Origin: Thermohalobaculum sp050330995
Lineage (GTDB): Bacteria; Pseudomonadota; Alphaproteobacteria; Rhodobacterales; Rhodobacteraceae
Direction: 5' to 3'
DNA: 25,934 bases
Assembly (NCBI GenBank): GCA_050330995.1
Contig: JBHJHI010000058.1
Coordinates: 1 to 25,934 of the forward strand
Part shown: positions 7,192 to 15,908 of the stretch, piece after piece
Layout of the letters: each line of letters opens with the position of its first letter
How positions within the stretch are numbered: position 1 is the stretch's first letter
Made by a program: the position numbers and the translations under genes
Notes under the pieces: model-generated
Told to the model about the DNA's origin: nothing
The model's database searches: none
What the model saw: only the letters and a program-made list of their open reading frames with translations

Positions 7192-9006
7192 GTGCCCCCC
7201 GACAGCACGTCGCGCCGCAGCCGGTTCGCCGAGAAGCTCCGCGGCCGGCCCGGTCTGACCGACGCCTATCCCGAGCGCCCCCTGGGGATCTTCCGCCCGC
7301 TCGTCACCGCCGAGCAGGGCTTCCCCGCGCTCGAACGCGCCGCCGCGGCGGCCGTGCGCTCGATCTGGCTGGCCTTCCGCATCTTCGATCCCTCGACGCG
7401 GCTCCGGTGCCCCGACCTCGGCGCCGAGACCTGGTTCGAGCTGCTGCGCGAGCGGCTCGAGGCGGGCGTGCAGGTGCGGGTGATGATCTCGGATTTCGAT
7501 CCGCTCGGCGCGCCGAAGCTGCACGAGGACACCTGGGCCTCGATCGCCGCGCTGTGGCCGCTGTACGAGGCGGGCGACTTCGAGGTCATGGCCGTGCGCC
7601 ACGACGCGCGGGTCGGCCGCGGGCTGCGCTTCGGCTTCGGCCCGCTCGCGCTGCACGCGATCGGGCGCCAGCGCCGCGCGCTGAACGAGGCCGGCGACCC
7701 GCGCGCGGCGCTCGCCCGCCGCCCCGGCCTCTGGCGCTACCTGCGCCATTCCCGCTCGCGCGGCGAGGTGCGCTGGCGGCCCCTGTCGCTGCCGCGGCTC
7801 TACCCCGCCACCTACCACCAGAAGATCGCCGTGTTCGACACGACGCGCGCGGTGATCGGCGGACTCGACGTCAACGAGCGACGCTACGACGAGCCGACGC
7901 ACACGCGTCCGGCCGAGCAGACCTGGCACGACGTCTCGGTCGAGGTGGACGGCCCCGTGGCCACCGACATCGCCCGCCACGTCGCCGAACTCTGGAACCG
8001 CGACCGGCTGCGCATGGCGGCGATGGGCCGGCAGTACGCGCGCCACGCGCCCGACGGCGCGATGCCGGTGCCCCGCGCGATCAGCGCGCTGGCCTACCCC
8101 GACGAGGCGGACGCGACGCGCGCGACGGAGGGGCCGGCGCAGGCGCTGCGCTCGCCCGGCCGCGGCGCCGAGCCGACCCAGGCCGCCCGGGCGATCGGCT
8201 CGAGCGAGGGCGCCCTGCCCGACCCGGCTCCGGCCGAGCCGGACGGGCGCATCCAGCTCCTGCGCACCGTCGCCGAGCACGCGCGCCGCCCCTGGCGCAT
8301 GGCGCCCAAGGTGCTCCGTGCCGAGATCGAGCGGCGCTATCTCGAGGAGTTCGCCCGCGCGCGCGATCTTCTCTTCATCGAGACCCAGTTCTTCCGCTCG
8401 ACCCCGGTGATCGAGGCGCTGGAACGCGCCGCCGGGCGCGCGCCGGGGCTCGGGCTGATCCTGGTGCTGCCCGCCGCCCCAGAGCAGGTCGCCTTCGACG
8501 GCGAGAGCGGGATCGCGCACCGCTTCGGCGAGAAGCTCCAGACCGACGGGGTCGAGCGGGTGGCGGCCGCCTTCGGCGAGCGCTTCGTCGCCGTCTCGCC
8601 CTGCCGTCCGGTCGCGAGCGACAGCGACGGCCGCGACCAGGCCTGGGGCGCGCCGATCGTCTACGTCCACGCCAAGCTGATGGTGCGCGACGACGAGTCG
8701 GCGATCGTCTCCTCGGCCAACCTCAACGGCCGCTCGCTGCGCTGGGACATCGAGGCGGGCGTCTGGCTGCACGCGCCGGCCACTGCCGCCGAGCTCCGCC
8801 GCCGGCTGTTTCGCCACTGGCTGCCCGGCGACGCCGGGGAGGAGTACTACCGCCCCGAGACCGCCGTGGCCGCTTGGCGCGCGCTCAGCCAGGAGAACGC
8901 CGCGCGTGCGCCCGCCGAGCGGCGGGGATTGCTGCTGCCCTACGATCCCGAGCCGGCCGAGGAGTTCGCGCTGCCAGGACCGGGGCTGCCGGAGGAGCTG
9001 GTCTGA
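7192..9006 (+). CDS. Phospholipase D family protein with two HKD motifs
   Basis: This 604-residue protein has two PLD active-site motifs: H209-x-K211-x4-D216 followed by GGLDVN, and H493-x-K495-x4-D500 followed by SSANLNGRSL. That is the paired arrangement of bacterial phospholipase D/cardiolipin synthase-like enzymes, which transfer phosphatidyl groups through a phosphohistidine. There is no signal peptide or membrane helix, and the size and spacing fit the soluble PLD group better than classical ClsA. A Pro/Ala/Gly-rich linker of about 55 residues (about 304-357) separates the halves. The frame is open for 720 bases upstream, overlapping the opposite PfpI gene; the GTG at 7192 is preferred because GAGGAG lies 5 bases before it and because upstream residues look non-coding. 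The substrate is unknown. Confidence 0.85.
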   Translation: MPPDSTSRRSRFAEKLRGRPGLTDAYPERPLGIFRPLVTAEQGFPALERAAAAAVRSIWLAFRIFDPSTRLRCPDLGAETWFELLRERLEAGVQVRVMISDFDPLGAPKLHEDTWASIAALWPLYEAGDFEVMAVRHDARVGRGLRFGFGPLALHAIGRQRRALNEAGDPRAALARRPGLWRYLRHSRSRGEVRWRPLSLPRLYPATYHQKIAVFDTTRAVIGGLDVNERRYDEPTHTRPAEQTWHDVSVEVDGPVATDIARHVAELWNRDRLRMAAMGRQYARHAPDGAMPVPRAISALAYPDEADATRATEGPAQALRSPGRGAEPTQAARAIGSSEGALPDPAPAEPDGRIQLLRTVAEHARRPWRMAPKVLRAEIERRYLEEFARARDLLFIETQFFRSTPVIEALERAAGRAPGLGLILVLPAAPEQVAFDGESGIAHRFGEKLQTDGVERVAAAFGERFVAVSPCRPVASDSDGRDQAWGAPIVYVHAKLMVRDDESAIVSSANLNGRSLRWDIEAGVWLHAPATAAELRRRLFRHWLPGDAGEEYYRPETAVAAWRALSQENAARAPAERRGLLLPYDPEPAEEFALPGPGLPEELV

Positions 9007-9188
9007 GGTCGGCGACGGGCGGCGCGTCCGCCGTCTCGGCGCGCCGCGAGGCCGGCCGTCGGCATCGTCGCCTCGGAGGGCAGCGGCGCAGCATCGCGCC
9101 GACGGGGCCGCTCTCGCGCGGCAGCGTCCCGGTGAACCCGGTCGCGTCGCTCCCCGCGGCGCGGCCACATAGTCCTGCGGAGACGGTC
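9007..9188. other. Intergenic region between convergent PLD and trkA genes
   Basis: This 182-base gap has no credible gene. It includes a hairpin at 9014-9035 (stem GACGG-CGG with CCGCCGTC, one bulged G, 5-base loop) 8 bases after the PLD stop. The hairpin may end or stabilise the PLD transcript; it lacks a U-tract. Confidence 0.45.
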
Positions 9189-9848
9189 TCAGCCGTCGTC
9201 CTCGGAGACGAGCAACGCGCGGGCGGACCTGAGGGCCTTCGGCTCGCCGACGAAGATCGCGCGATCGCCCGCACGCAGCTCGGTGTCTGGGTCGGCGAAG
9301 AAGTCGCGGCCGCGCCGGCTCAGCGCCACGATGCGCACGCCGCGGTCGAGGCCGAGGCTCTCGATCGTGCTGCCGCCGTGGCGGTCGGCCACGACGCAGT
9401 CGCCGAAGCGGAAGCTCTGCGTCAGCGGCGCGGTGCGGCTCGCCGGGCCGCCGTCCTCGATCGAGGCGCGTAAGGACTCGGCCATGGTCTCCTCGGGCAC
9501 CACCACGTCGTCGAGCCCGAGCGCGTCGCAGACCTCGCCGAGCTCGGTGTCGCGCACCTGCGGGATCACGCGGGCGAAGCCGACCGTGCGCGCGACCACG
9601 GCCGAGAGCACGTTGTCCTGGTCCTGCCCGCCGAGGCCGACGAACACGTCGCCCGCCTCGTTGGCCGCCTGTCTGAGCGTCGAGGGGTGCGAGGCGTCGC
9701 CCTCGATCATGCCGCAGTCGAGCGTCTCGGCTAGGCTCTCCAGCCGGTCGCGGTCGCGGTCGATCACCACCACCTCGTGGCCGGCCTCCACCAACTTGGT
9801 CGCGAGCCGCGCGCCGAGGCGCGAGGCGCCGGCGATGACGATGCGCAT
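9189..9848 (-). CDS. trkA: TrkA-type K+ transport regulatory subunit (RCK domains)
   Basis: This 219-residue peripheral cytoplasmic protein has an RCK_N Rossmann domain (about 1-120: MRIVIAGASRLG, VVVIDRD with D30, EGDASHPSTL, and the GLGGQDQDN loop) and an RCK_C domain (about 140-203). It is the single-cassette KtrA/CglK-like size, about half of E. coli TrkA. It would bind NAD(H) or ATP/ADP and gate the TrkH channel encoded just upstream; only 3 bases separate the genes, and its GAGGAG ribosome site overlaps the trkH 3' end. One oddity: the Rossmann glycine motif reads G-A-S-R-L-G, with Ser at the middle Gly position. Confidence 0.9.
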   Translation of the reverse strand: MRIVIAGASRLGARLATKLVEAGHEVVVIDRDRDRLESLAETLDCGMIEGDASHPSTLRQAANEAGDVFVGLGGQDQDNVLSAVVARTVGFARVIPQVRDTELGEVCDALGLDDVVVPEETMAESLRASIEDGGPASRTAPLTQSFRFGDCVVADRHGGSTIESLGLDRGVRIVALSRRGRDFFADPDTELRAGDRAIFVGEPKALRSARALLVSEDDG

Positions 9849-9851
9849 GGG

Positions 9852-11321
9852 TTATCCTCTCCTCAGCCAGGTGCCGGGCGCCGCGAGCGCGATCAGCGCC
9901 AGGAACTCGAGCCGCCCGAGCAGCATCGCCACGCAGAGCCCCGCCTTGGCGACGTCCGGCAAGGACGCGGCGATGCCGCCGGCCGAGAGCCCGACGCCCG
10001 AGAGCGCCGAGACCGAGGCGAAGAACGACGCCATCGGCGCGACGCCGGCGACCACCAGCAGCAGCCAGACCGCGACCAGCGAGGCGATGTAGAGCACGAC
10101 GAGGCCCATCACGTTGGTGCCCTCGCCGCCGGCGGTCTTGCGCCCGAACACGCGCAGATAGCTCTGCGCGCTCTCGGGGATGCGCGTGCGCAGGAGCGCG
10201 AGGCGCGCGGCCGAGAGCAGGAAGGCGAAGCGGAACACCTTGAGACCGCCGGCGGTGGAGCCGAGGCAGCCGCCGACCGCCATGGCGGCGGCGAGCACGA
10301 TCAGCGAGGCGGGGGCGAGATCGCTCGTCGGCCCGGTCGAGAAGCCGGCGGTGGTGTGCGCGCTCACCACCGCGAAGGCGACGTCGCGCGGCGCCACCAG
10401 ATCGCGCGGCCACTCGATCATCAGCACCGCCGCGAGGGTGAACAGGATGAACAGCGCGAAGACCCGGACCTCGCCGTCGCGCACGAGCGGGCCGAGCCCC
10501 GAGCGCACGCTCCAGAGCCGGGCGAGCGAGAGCGCGCCGAGGAAGATCGCGACCGCGGTCGCGCTCTGGAACCAGACGCTCTCGCCGGCGAGGCTGTCGG
10601 CGCGCGGCGAGAAGCCCCCGGTCGAGACGGCGGCGAGCGCGACGAGCAGCCCCTCGACCGGGTCGCACGCGAGCGGCACCAGCGCCGCGACGGCCATGAG
10701 CGTGAACACGACGTAGGCCGCGAGCAGCCGCGCCGCGCGCAGCCGCGTCGAGCTCGCGCGCTCCTCGGCTAGCCCCTCGGCCGAGCCGATCTGGCGCGCG
10801 ATCGTGCCCCGCCCGATCACCAGCGCCAGCGCCACGGCGATGAAGGCGAAGCCGCCGAGCCATTGCGACCAGGCGCGGAGCACATGGCCCGCGAGCGGCC
10901 AGTCCGCCGGCCCCTTCGCGAGACTGAGCCCGGTGGTGGTGACGCCCGAGACCGCCTCGAACAGCGCGTCGACCGGGCTCATGCCGAGAGCGTGGAACCC
11001 CGGCGCGATCGCGAGGCAGGCGAGCAGGAAGGAGAGCGCGACCGAGACCAGCCCCTCGATCGGGCGCGGCTCGTCGCAGCGGGTGAGGCGCGCGACCACC
11101 CACAGAAGGAGCGCCGCCCCCACGCCCGGCGCGAGCGCGAGCGCGACCATCCAGGCCCCCTCCGCGAGCGCCACCAGCGCGGGCACGAGGCCGAACAGCG
11201 CGAGCGCGGGCGCGTTCATCCCGACGAGGCGCAGCACCACCGTCGCGCGCGCGCGCTCGGCGACGAGGACGCTGCCGGTGGCGGGACCGGCGACCGGCTT
11301 TTCGCGGGCGTCGGCGATCAC
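9852..11321 (-). CDS. trkH: TrkH/KtrB family K+ transporter membrane subunit
   Basis: This 489-residue integral membrane protein has the four pore loops of the SKT family: SGVTTTGLS (about 125-133), AVSTGGFS (231-238), AHTTAGFST (321-329) and ALSGVGLS (439-446). Each has the conserved filter glycine. GGCLGSTAGGLK (350-361) is the TrkH hallmark ahead of a charged loop. It forms a homodimeric K+ (or Na+) uptake channel with the TrkA ring. The start used is a GTG at 11321 with no ribosome site of its own. A 13-codon leader ORF with a good GAGGAG site ends in a TGA that overlaps this GTG, so re-initiation is plausible. A start some 20-35 codons further in is the alternative, because residues 1-28 are not conserved-looking. 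Confidence 0.92.
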   Translation of the reverse strand: MIADAREKPVAGPATGSVLVAERARATVVLRLVGMNAPALALFGLVPALVALAEGAWMVALALAPGVGAALLLWVVARLTRCDEPRPIEGLVSVALSFLLACLAIAPGFHALGMSPVDALFEAVSGVTTTGLSLAKGPADWPLAGHVLRAWSQWLGGFAFIAVALALVIGRGTIARQIGSAEGLAEERASSTRLRAARLLAAYVVFTLMAVAALVPLACDPVEGLLVALAAVSTGGFSPRADSLAGESVWFQSATAVAIFLGALSLARLWSVRSGLGPLVRDGEVRVFALFILFTLAAVLMIEWPRDLVAPRDVAFAVVSAHTTAGFSTGPTSDLAPASLIVLAAAMAVGGCLGSTAGGLKVFRFAFLLSAARLALLRTRIPESAQSYLRVFGRKTAGGEGTNVMGLVVLYIASLVAVWLLLVVAGVAPMASFFASVSALSGVGLSAGGIAASLPDVAKAGLCVAMLLGRLEFLALIALAAPGTWLRRG

Positions 11322-11359
11322 GACCGGCCGTGGCGCCGCGGCGCGTTCGAAGCGATCAA
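11318..11359 (-). promoter_or_regulatory. Possible short leader ORF coupled to trkH
   Basis: On the minus strand GAGGAG (11366-11371) lies 6 bases before a TTG at 11359. The frame runs 13 codons and stops at TGA (11318-11320), whose first two bases are the last two of the trkH GTG start. The trkH GTG has no ribosome site of its own. Translational coupling or a leader peptide is inference. Confidence 0.35.
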
Positions 11360-11575
11360 GACGCTCTCCTCGGGATCGCGGCGGGACGACGCGGGGTCGT
11401 GTCAGACCCTAACGCGCGCGGACGGGCACTGTCACCGCGGACGAGGCGCTCGCGCCGCGGCGAGGGCCTCCCGACGCCCGCGCGGTCGGGACACGGGGCG
11501 GGCGCCAGCAGGAGCGCCCGGGAGGGCGCCCGATCCTCTCATGACGCGACACCGCCGCCGGACGGCGGCCGGGGC
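11360..11575. other. Region between the sulfotransferase end and trkH
   Basis: This 216-base stretch has no credible gene. It holds two GC hairpins near the sulfotransferase end (11554-11569 and 11514-11529) and the ribosome site of the possible trkH leader ORF. I could not identify a trkH promoter with confidence. Confidence 0.45.
11514..11569 (-). terminator. Tandem hairpins after the sulfotransferase gene
   Basis: Two 6-bp stems with 4-base loops lie 7 and 47 bases past the stop codon: GCCGCC/GGCGGC at 11554-11569 and GCGCCC/GGGCGC at 11514-11529. Neither has a U-tract, so they may be weak or factor-dependent terminators at the end of the glycan operon. Confidence 0.3.
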
Positions 11576-12520
11576 TCAGTGGTTCAGCCGGCTCGCGAGC
11601 ACCGCCTCTATCGCCGCGTCGTCGAGCGCCTCGCCGAGGAAACCGAGGATCTCGCGCACGTAGGGCGCGCCCTCGGCGTAGCGCTCGTGCTCGATCACGA
11701 AGGAGCGCTCCGGGTTCGCCGCCGCGTAGTCCTCGAACAACCGATCGGCGGTGGCGAGCCTGCGCGCGACCACCGCGGCGTCGAGCTTGCGCCACCACTG
11801 CGAGCGCGCGACCGCCTCGTGGCCGCGCTTCTGGAACAGGAAGCGCGCGTTCGGGAAGCTTTCCTTCAGCACGTCGAGATGGCGCGCGAAGAAACCCGCG
11901 TCCTCCCACTGCCGGATCTCCTTGAAGCCGCCGACGCGGGTGCCGGAGGGAAGACGCAGCACCTTCTCGGCGAACAGGTTCATGAGCGACAGGCGCAGGT
12001 CGTCGGGGTCGACCGCCTCGACGCCCCACCAAGGGTCGTGCGCCTCGCCGACGAGGTCGCGGGTGTAGAGATGCCGCTCCTCGCGCGGCCTCACCGCGTC
12101 GGTGCGGCGCATCGCATACATCTCGTGGGTCGCGGCCAGATGCGCGATCTGGGCGAGGTGGTAGGTGAGGTTCGCGTTCTCGCCACGGATGCACCAGCCG
12201 GGCAGCGCGTTCAGGAGCCGCTGCGTCAGCGTCGAGCCGGAACGGCCGTAGGTGACGACGAACACGAAGCCGTCGCGCGGCGCGTGGAGGGCGGGGTAAG
12301 CCCGCGCCGGGCCGCCGGCCTCGGCGGGGGACGCTGGCAGCGTCGGTGCGGCCGGCTCGGGCAGAAGAAGCAACGCGGGCTCGGGCATGGCCGGAGCGAG
12401 CGCCCCGAACGGCGTCGGCGCGACCGGTTCGCGGCGCGGCGCGGCACGGCGCCGCCCGGTCAGCAGTCGCACGAGACCGGCCAACGGCGCGGTCGGGGGC
12501 CGGGGCGAGATATCCGTCAT
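11576..12520 (-). CDS. PAPS-dependent sulfotransferase family protein
   Basis: This 314-residue protein has the PAPS-binding P-loop at 90-97 (T-Y-G-R-S-G-S-T, after FVFVV) and a 3'-phosphate-binding region at about 226-240 (FLFQKRGHEAVARS, with Arg and Ser). These are the two key signatures of sulfotransferases, which transfer sulfate from PAPS to a sugar or other hydroxyl. The first 80 or so residues are a Pro/Ala/Arg-rich low-complexity stretch that relatives generally lack, with no clear signal peptide. The start at 12520 has GAGGAG 10 bases before it; longer frames run across the neighbouring methyltransferase gene and are rejected. It is the last gene of the glycan cluster, 32 bases after the FkbM gene. 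The target is probably the glycan made by the upstream glycosyltransferases (inference). Confidence 0.82.
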   Translation of the reverse strand: MTDISPRPPTAPLAGLVRLLTGRRRAAPRREPVAPTPFGALAPAMPEPALLLLPEPAAPTLPASPAEAGGPARAYPALHAPRDGFVFVVTYGRSGSTLTQRLLNALPGWCIRGENANLTYHLAQIAHLAATHEMYAMRRTDAVRPREERHLYTRDLVGEAHDPWWGVEAVDPDDLRLSLMNLFAEKVLRLPSGTRVGGFKEIRQWEDAGFFARHLDVLKESFPNARFLFQKRGHEAVARSQWWRKLDAAVVARRLATADRLFEDYAAANPERSFVIEHERYAEGAPYVREILGFLGEALDDAAIEAVLASRLNH

Positions 12521-12552
12521 CGGTCGAACTCTCCTCGTCGGATCGGGCGGGC

Positions 12553-13293
12553 TCAGCCGTCGGCGAGCGCGGCGTGGGTGGTGGCGTGGACGTCGATCCA
12601 GCCGTGCGCGAGCAGCGGATCGCGGTGGCGCAGCCGCTCGAAGGCCAGGAAGTCGTCCAGCGCGTCGCGAAAGCCCTTCCAACGCGCAGGCTCCAGCTCG
12701 CGGCCGAACAGGCCGCTCATGTGCCCGTTGAAGCGCGCCTCGACGCGCACGCCCTCGCGGGCGGGGTCGGGGATCGCGGCGAAGGGCAGGAACGCCTGGT
12801 TGACGATCTGGAAGCGGTCGTAGCCGGCAGCGCGGAGATAGGCGAACAGATCGGCCGAGGCCGCCTCGACCGAGACGAAGGCCGGCCGGCGCGGGTCGTC
12901 GTGCAATTGGCGCACGAACACCTCGTCGGCTCCCTCGATGTCGCACTTGGCGTAGTAGGGTACGCCATGGCGGTCGAACAGCCGCCCGAGCGTGACGGTG
13001 GCGACCTCGACGCAGTGAGCGGCGTGCCCGCCCTTCTCGGCCCAGCCGCGGATCGCGCTCGACCAGTCGTCCTTCTCGGAGTTGACCCAGAAAGCGATGG
13101 TCCCGGCCTCGTCCGACCAGAGCGCGCGGTCCTCGATCGCGAGGCGCCCGTCGGCGATCTCCGGCGCGAAGGCCCCGCGCGCCTCGGCGACCAGCGCCGG
13201 GTTGGCTTCCAGCGCCACCACGCGAAAGCCCTTGTCGAGGTAGAAGCGGGTGTCGAGCCCGCGGTGCATGCCGAGATCGAAGATCGTGCTCAT
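12553..13293 (-). CDS. FkbM family SAM-dependent methyltransferase
   Basis: This 246-residue protein shows the FkbM pattern: FDLGMHRGLDTRFYL (SAM-binding loop, about 5-19), VVALEANP (25-32, acidic residue E29 for the SAM ribose), and CDIEGADEVFVRQL (117-130), the family hallmark. FkbM enzymes O-methylate hydroxyl groups on sugars or polyketides. Its ATG overlaps the stop of the GT2-GT4 gene as ATGA, with GGAGA 7 bases before it, so translation is coupled. It probably methylates a sugar added by the upstream glycosyltransferases (inference from position). No membrane segment is seen. Confidence 0.88.
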   Translation of the reverse strand: MSTIFDLGMHRGLDTRFYLDKGFRVVALEANPALVAEARGAFAPEIADGRLAIEDRALWSDEAGTIAFWVNSEKDDWSSAIRGWAEKGGHAAHCVEVATVTLGRLFDRHGVPYYAKCDIEGADEVFVRQLHDDPRRPAFVSVEAASADLFAYLRAAGYDRFQIVNQAFLPFAAIPDPAREGVRVEARFNGHMSGLFGRELEPARWKGFRDALDDFLAFERLRHRDPLLAHGWIDVHATTHAALADG

Positions 13294-15908
13294 GCGGCGT
13301 TCTCCGGTGAGCGGGCGGGGCGGCGCGCGGCGACGGCCTCGTCGAGCGCGCGCGCGAGCGGCAGGGTGGCGGCCTGCCAGTCGCGCGCGCGGGCAACCGC
13401 GGCGGCGGCGCGCGAGAGCGCTGCGAGGCGGTCGCGGTCGGCGGCGAGCCCCGCGAGGGCCTCGGCCATCGCCCGCGCGAGACCGGCGTCGCGCGCGACG
13501 AGCAGCCCGGGCTCGCCGTGGATCACGGCCTCGCCGAGCGCGCCGACGTCGCTCGCGAGCGGCACGACGCCGAGGCGCATGGCCTCCAGCACGGTGAGCG
13601 GCAGGCCCTCGAAGCGCGAGGGCAGCACCAGCACGTCGGCCCAGGCGTAGAGCCGCGTCAGCGCCTCGGGCGTGCTCGCCGGCGGCTCGACCAGCCCGGC
13701 GAGCGCCGGCGGCAGGGCGCCGTCGTCAAGCACCGCCTTGCCGACCACGCGCCACTCGACCGCGCCCGCCTCGGTGCGGCGCACCGCCTCGGCGAGCGCG
13801 TCGAGCCCCTTCTGGCGGTCGAGCCGGCCGAGGAACAACGCACGCAGCGGCCGGTCGGTCGACCGCGTGGCGCGGCGATCGAGCACGGCGGCGATCTCGT
13901 CCTCGGCCATCGCGTAGCCGGGCGCGTTCTCGACCGCCACGACCTTGGCCTCGGGCACGCCCATGCCGCAGAGCCAGTCGGCCAGGCCCCGCGAGCAGGG
14001 CGCGAACAGGTCGTAGGCGTGCTCGAAGGCGAGGCCGAGGTAGGGATGGCCCACCGCGCGATCGCAAGGCGTGCGGTCGGCGAGGTGGAGCGAGGCGCAG
14101 GTGACGACGCCGAGCCGGCGCAGTGCCCCCATCGCCCCGTGCATCGCCGCGCCGTGGCAGTTGATCACCGCGTCGAGCCAGCCGAGCGCGGCCAGCGCGC
14201 GGGCGTGGCGGCCGTCCACCGCCCAGGGCGGCACGTCGGTGCCCTGGTAGTGCCGGCAGCCGTCCCAGGCGCCCTGCCCCGGCTCGTCGAGGAAGCACAC
14301 GCTCTCGAAGGCCTCGCGCCAGTCGGGGCCGAGCGCCGCGCTCTCGCGCTCCAGCACGATCAGGTGCGGCGTCCAGCCATGGGCGCTGAGCGCGCGGGCG
14401 GTCATGATCGCCACCTTCTCGACGCCGCCGAAGGCGACGAGCGGCAGCAGGAGGCCGACGTGGCGCTCGCCGGGCGCGGGCAGCCGGGGAAAGCCCGGCT
14501 CGCCCTCGAACGGCGCGCGCGCGTGGCGGTGCGCGCGCGAGCGGGCCGGGATCGCGCTCGCGCGCCAGTCCCAGGCGGTGGCGGCGGCCTCGCGCCAGGG
14601 CGCGCGGCGCAGCGCGTGGATCTGGCCGAGGAAGGCGTGGATCGGCGCGGCGACGCTTGTGGACAGAGCCGGCGCCGGACCGGGAGAGCGCAGTCGCAGC
14701 CCCGCGACCGGCGGCTCGCAGTCGGGGCGCACCAGCGTGTCGATCCAGCTCGACATCGGGTCGGCGAGCACGGCGTCGAGGCAGTCGGGCGCGATCGCCA
14801 CGAGGCCCGCGTCGAGATGGCGCCCGCGCGCGTCCTCGACCGTCTCGACGCCGACGTCCACCGCCTCGGCGTCGTGCCAGGCCACCGCCAGCGTCGCGTG
14901 GTCGAGCAGCCGTTCGAGCCGCCAGAAGGCGCCGTGCAGCAACCCGCCGGCCGCCAGCGCGTCGAGCGCGGCGGTGGTGGTCGCCACGACGAAGGGCGGC
15001 ACGTGATGGCGTCCCGGCGCGGTGCGCGCGGCCCAGTAGACACGCGCGAACGCGCCCGGCGTCATCTCGCGCCCCGGCCGCGCGGGGTCGGCGGTCAGGC
15101 GGTGGACGTGGGTGTCGGCGAGGTAGATCGCGTAGCGCGGCGCCTCCTCGTGCTCGATCACGTGCAGCGCGCGCGGCGAGCGCATCCAGGCGTGCTTACG
15201 TCCGAGCGCGTGCTGCAAGGCCCCTTCCATGCGCATGCTCTCGGCGAGCATGCTCTCGGGACGCTTGCGGTAGCGAAAGCCGAAGGTATCGAGGTTGGCG
15301 CCACGGAAGCCCGCCCCGGCGGCCGAGAGGAAGAAATCCCAGTCCTCGAAGCCGTCGCGCATGGCGGCGTCGAAGCGCACGCCGGCGTCGAACACGCGAC
15401 GATGCACCAGGCTGCCGGCCTCGCAGGGGTTGATCCCGGTCTGGACGAGCCGCGAGAAGGCGCCGCCGAAGTCGCCGGCCCAGGGAAGGCCGAACATGTC
15501 GATCGCCGGATAGACCCAGTCGGCGCCGTCCGCCTCCAGCGCCGTCATGGCGCGGGCGAGCGCGCCCGGCCGCAGGCGATTGTCGGCGTCGAGGAAGTAG
15601 ACCGCCCGCAGCGCGGGGAAGCGCGCGAGCGCGTGCTCAACGCCGGCATTGCGCGCGGCGCTGAGGCCGCCGTTCGGCCGGCGCAGGCAGGCGACGCGGC
15701 CGGGATGGGCGCGGGCGTAGTCGGCGAGCACCACGCGGGTCTCGGCATGGGGACAGCCGTCGTCGACCGCCACGACCGCGACGCCGAACGGGGCGACCTG
15801 CGCCAGCGCCGCTTCGCGCGCCTCGACCACGAGGCCGGCGTGGCGGAACACCGGGATCACCACGGCGACGCCGACGGGACGAGGCAGCAGGGCCTCGTGC
15901 GCGTTCAT
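13290..15908 (-). CDS. Two-domain glycosyltransferase, GT2 (N) plus GT4 (C)
   Basis: This 872-residue protein fuses two glycosyltransferases. The N-terminal GT-A domain (about 12-240) has VVIPVFRHAG, AVDDG (D49-D50), NGGLSAARNAG (79-89), the metal-binding D107-A-D109 and the E188-D189 catalytic region. The C-terminal GT-B domain (about 483-860) has GGVEK (494-498), FLGRLDRQKGLDAL (692-704) and the EX7E motif at E767...E775 within SRFEGLPLTVLEAMRLGVVPLAS. All key residues are present in both halves, so both should be active and may add two sugars in sequence. The middle (about 240-480) has no recognisable domain. There are no membrane helices. Its ATG overlaps the stop of the preceding unknown gene (ATGA), with GGAGGA 6 bases upstream. 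Substrates are unknown. Confidence 0.9.
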   Translation of the reverse strand: MNAHEALLPRPVGVAVVIPVFRHAGLVVEAREAALAQVAPFGVAVVAVDDGCPHAETRVVLADYARAHPGRVACLRRPNGGLSAARNAGVEHALARFPALRAVYFLDADNRLRPGALARAMTALEADGADWVYPAIDMFGLPWAGDFGGAFSRLVQTGINPCEAGSLVHRRVFDAGVRFDAAMRDGFEDWDFFLSAAGAGFRGANLDTFGFRYRKRPESMLAESMRMEGALQHALGRKHAWMRSPRALHVIEHEEAPRYAIYLADTHVHRLTADPARPGREMTPGAFARVYWAARTAPGRHHVPPFVVATTTAALDALAAGGLLHGAFWRLERLLDHATLAVAWHDAEAVDVGVETVEDARGRHLDAGLVAIAPDCLDAVLADPMSSWIDTLVRPDCEPPVAGLRLRSPGPAPALSTSVAAPIHAFLGQIHALRRAPWREAAATAWDWRASAIPARSRAHRHARAPFEGEPGFPRLPAPGERHVGLLLPLVAFGGVEKVAIMTARALSAHGWTPHLIVLERESAALGPDWREAFESVCFLDEPGQGAWDGCRHYQGTDVPPWAVDGRHARALAALGWLDAVINCHGAAMHGAMGALRRLGVVTCASLHLADRTPCDRAVGHPYLGLAFEHAYDLFAPCSRGLADWLCGMGVPEAKVVAVENAPGYAMAEDEIAAVLDRRATRSTDRPLRALFLGRLDRQKGLDALAEAVRRTEAGAVEWRVVGKAVLDDGALPPALAGLVEPPASTPEALTRLYAWADVLVLPSRFEGLPLTVLEAMRLGVVPLASDVGALGEAVIHGEPGLLVARDAGLARAMAEALAGLAADRDRLAALSRAAAAVARARDWQAATLPLARALDEAVAARRPARSPENAA

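Noticed and set aside
6858..7208. 117-codon upstream extension of the PfpI frame
   Set aside because: Low-complexity residues ahead of the conserved first strand; the ATG at 6857 has a good ribosome site.
7102..11103. 1333-residue minus-strand open frame across PLD, trkA and trkH
   Set aside because: It runs antisense to PLD and out of frame with trkA and trkH, all of which have intact motifs; composition is Arg/Ala-rich noise.
12521..13396. Long N-terminal extension of the sulfotransferase frame
   Set aside because: It would run through the FkbM gene in another frame; the start at 12520 has GAGGAG and fits.
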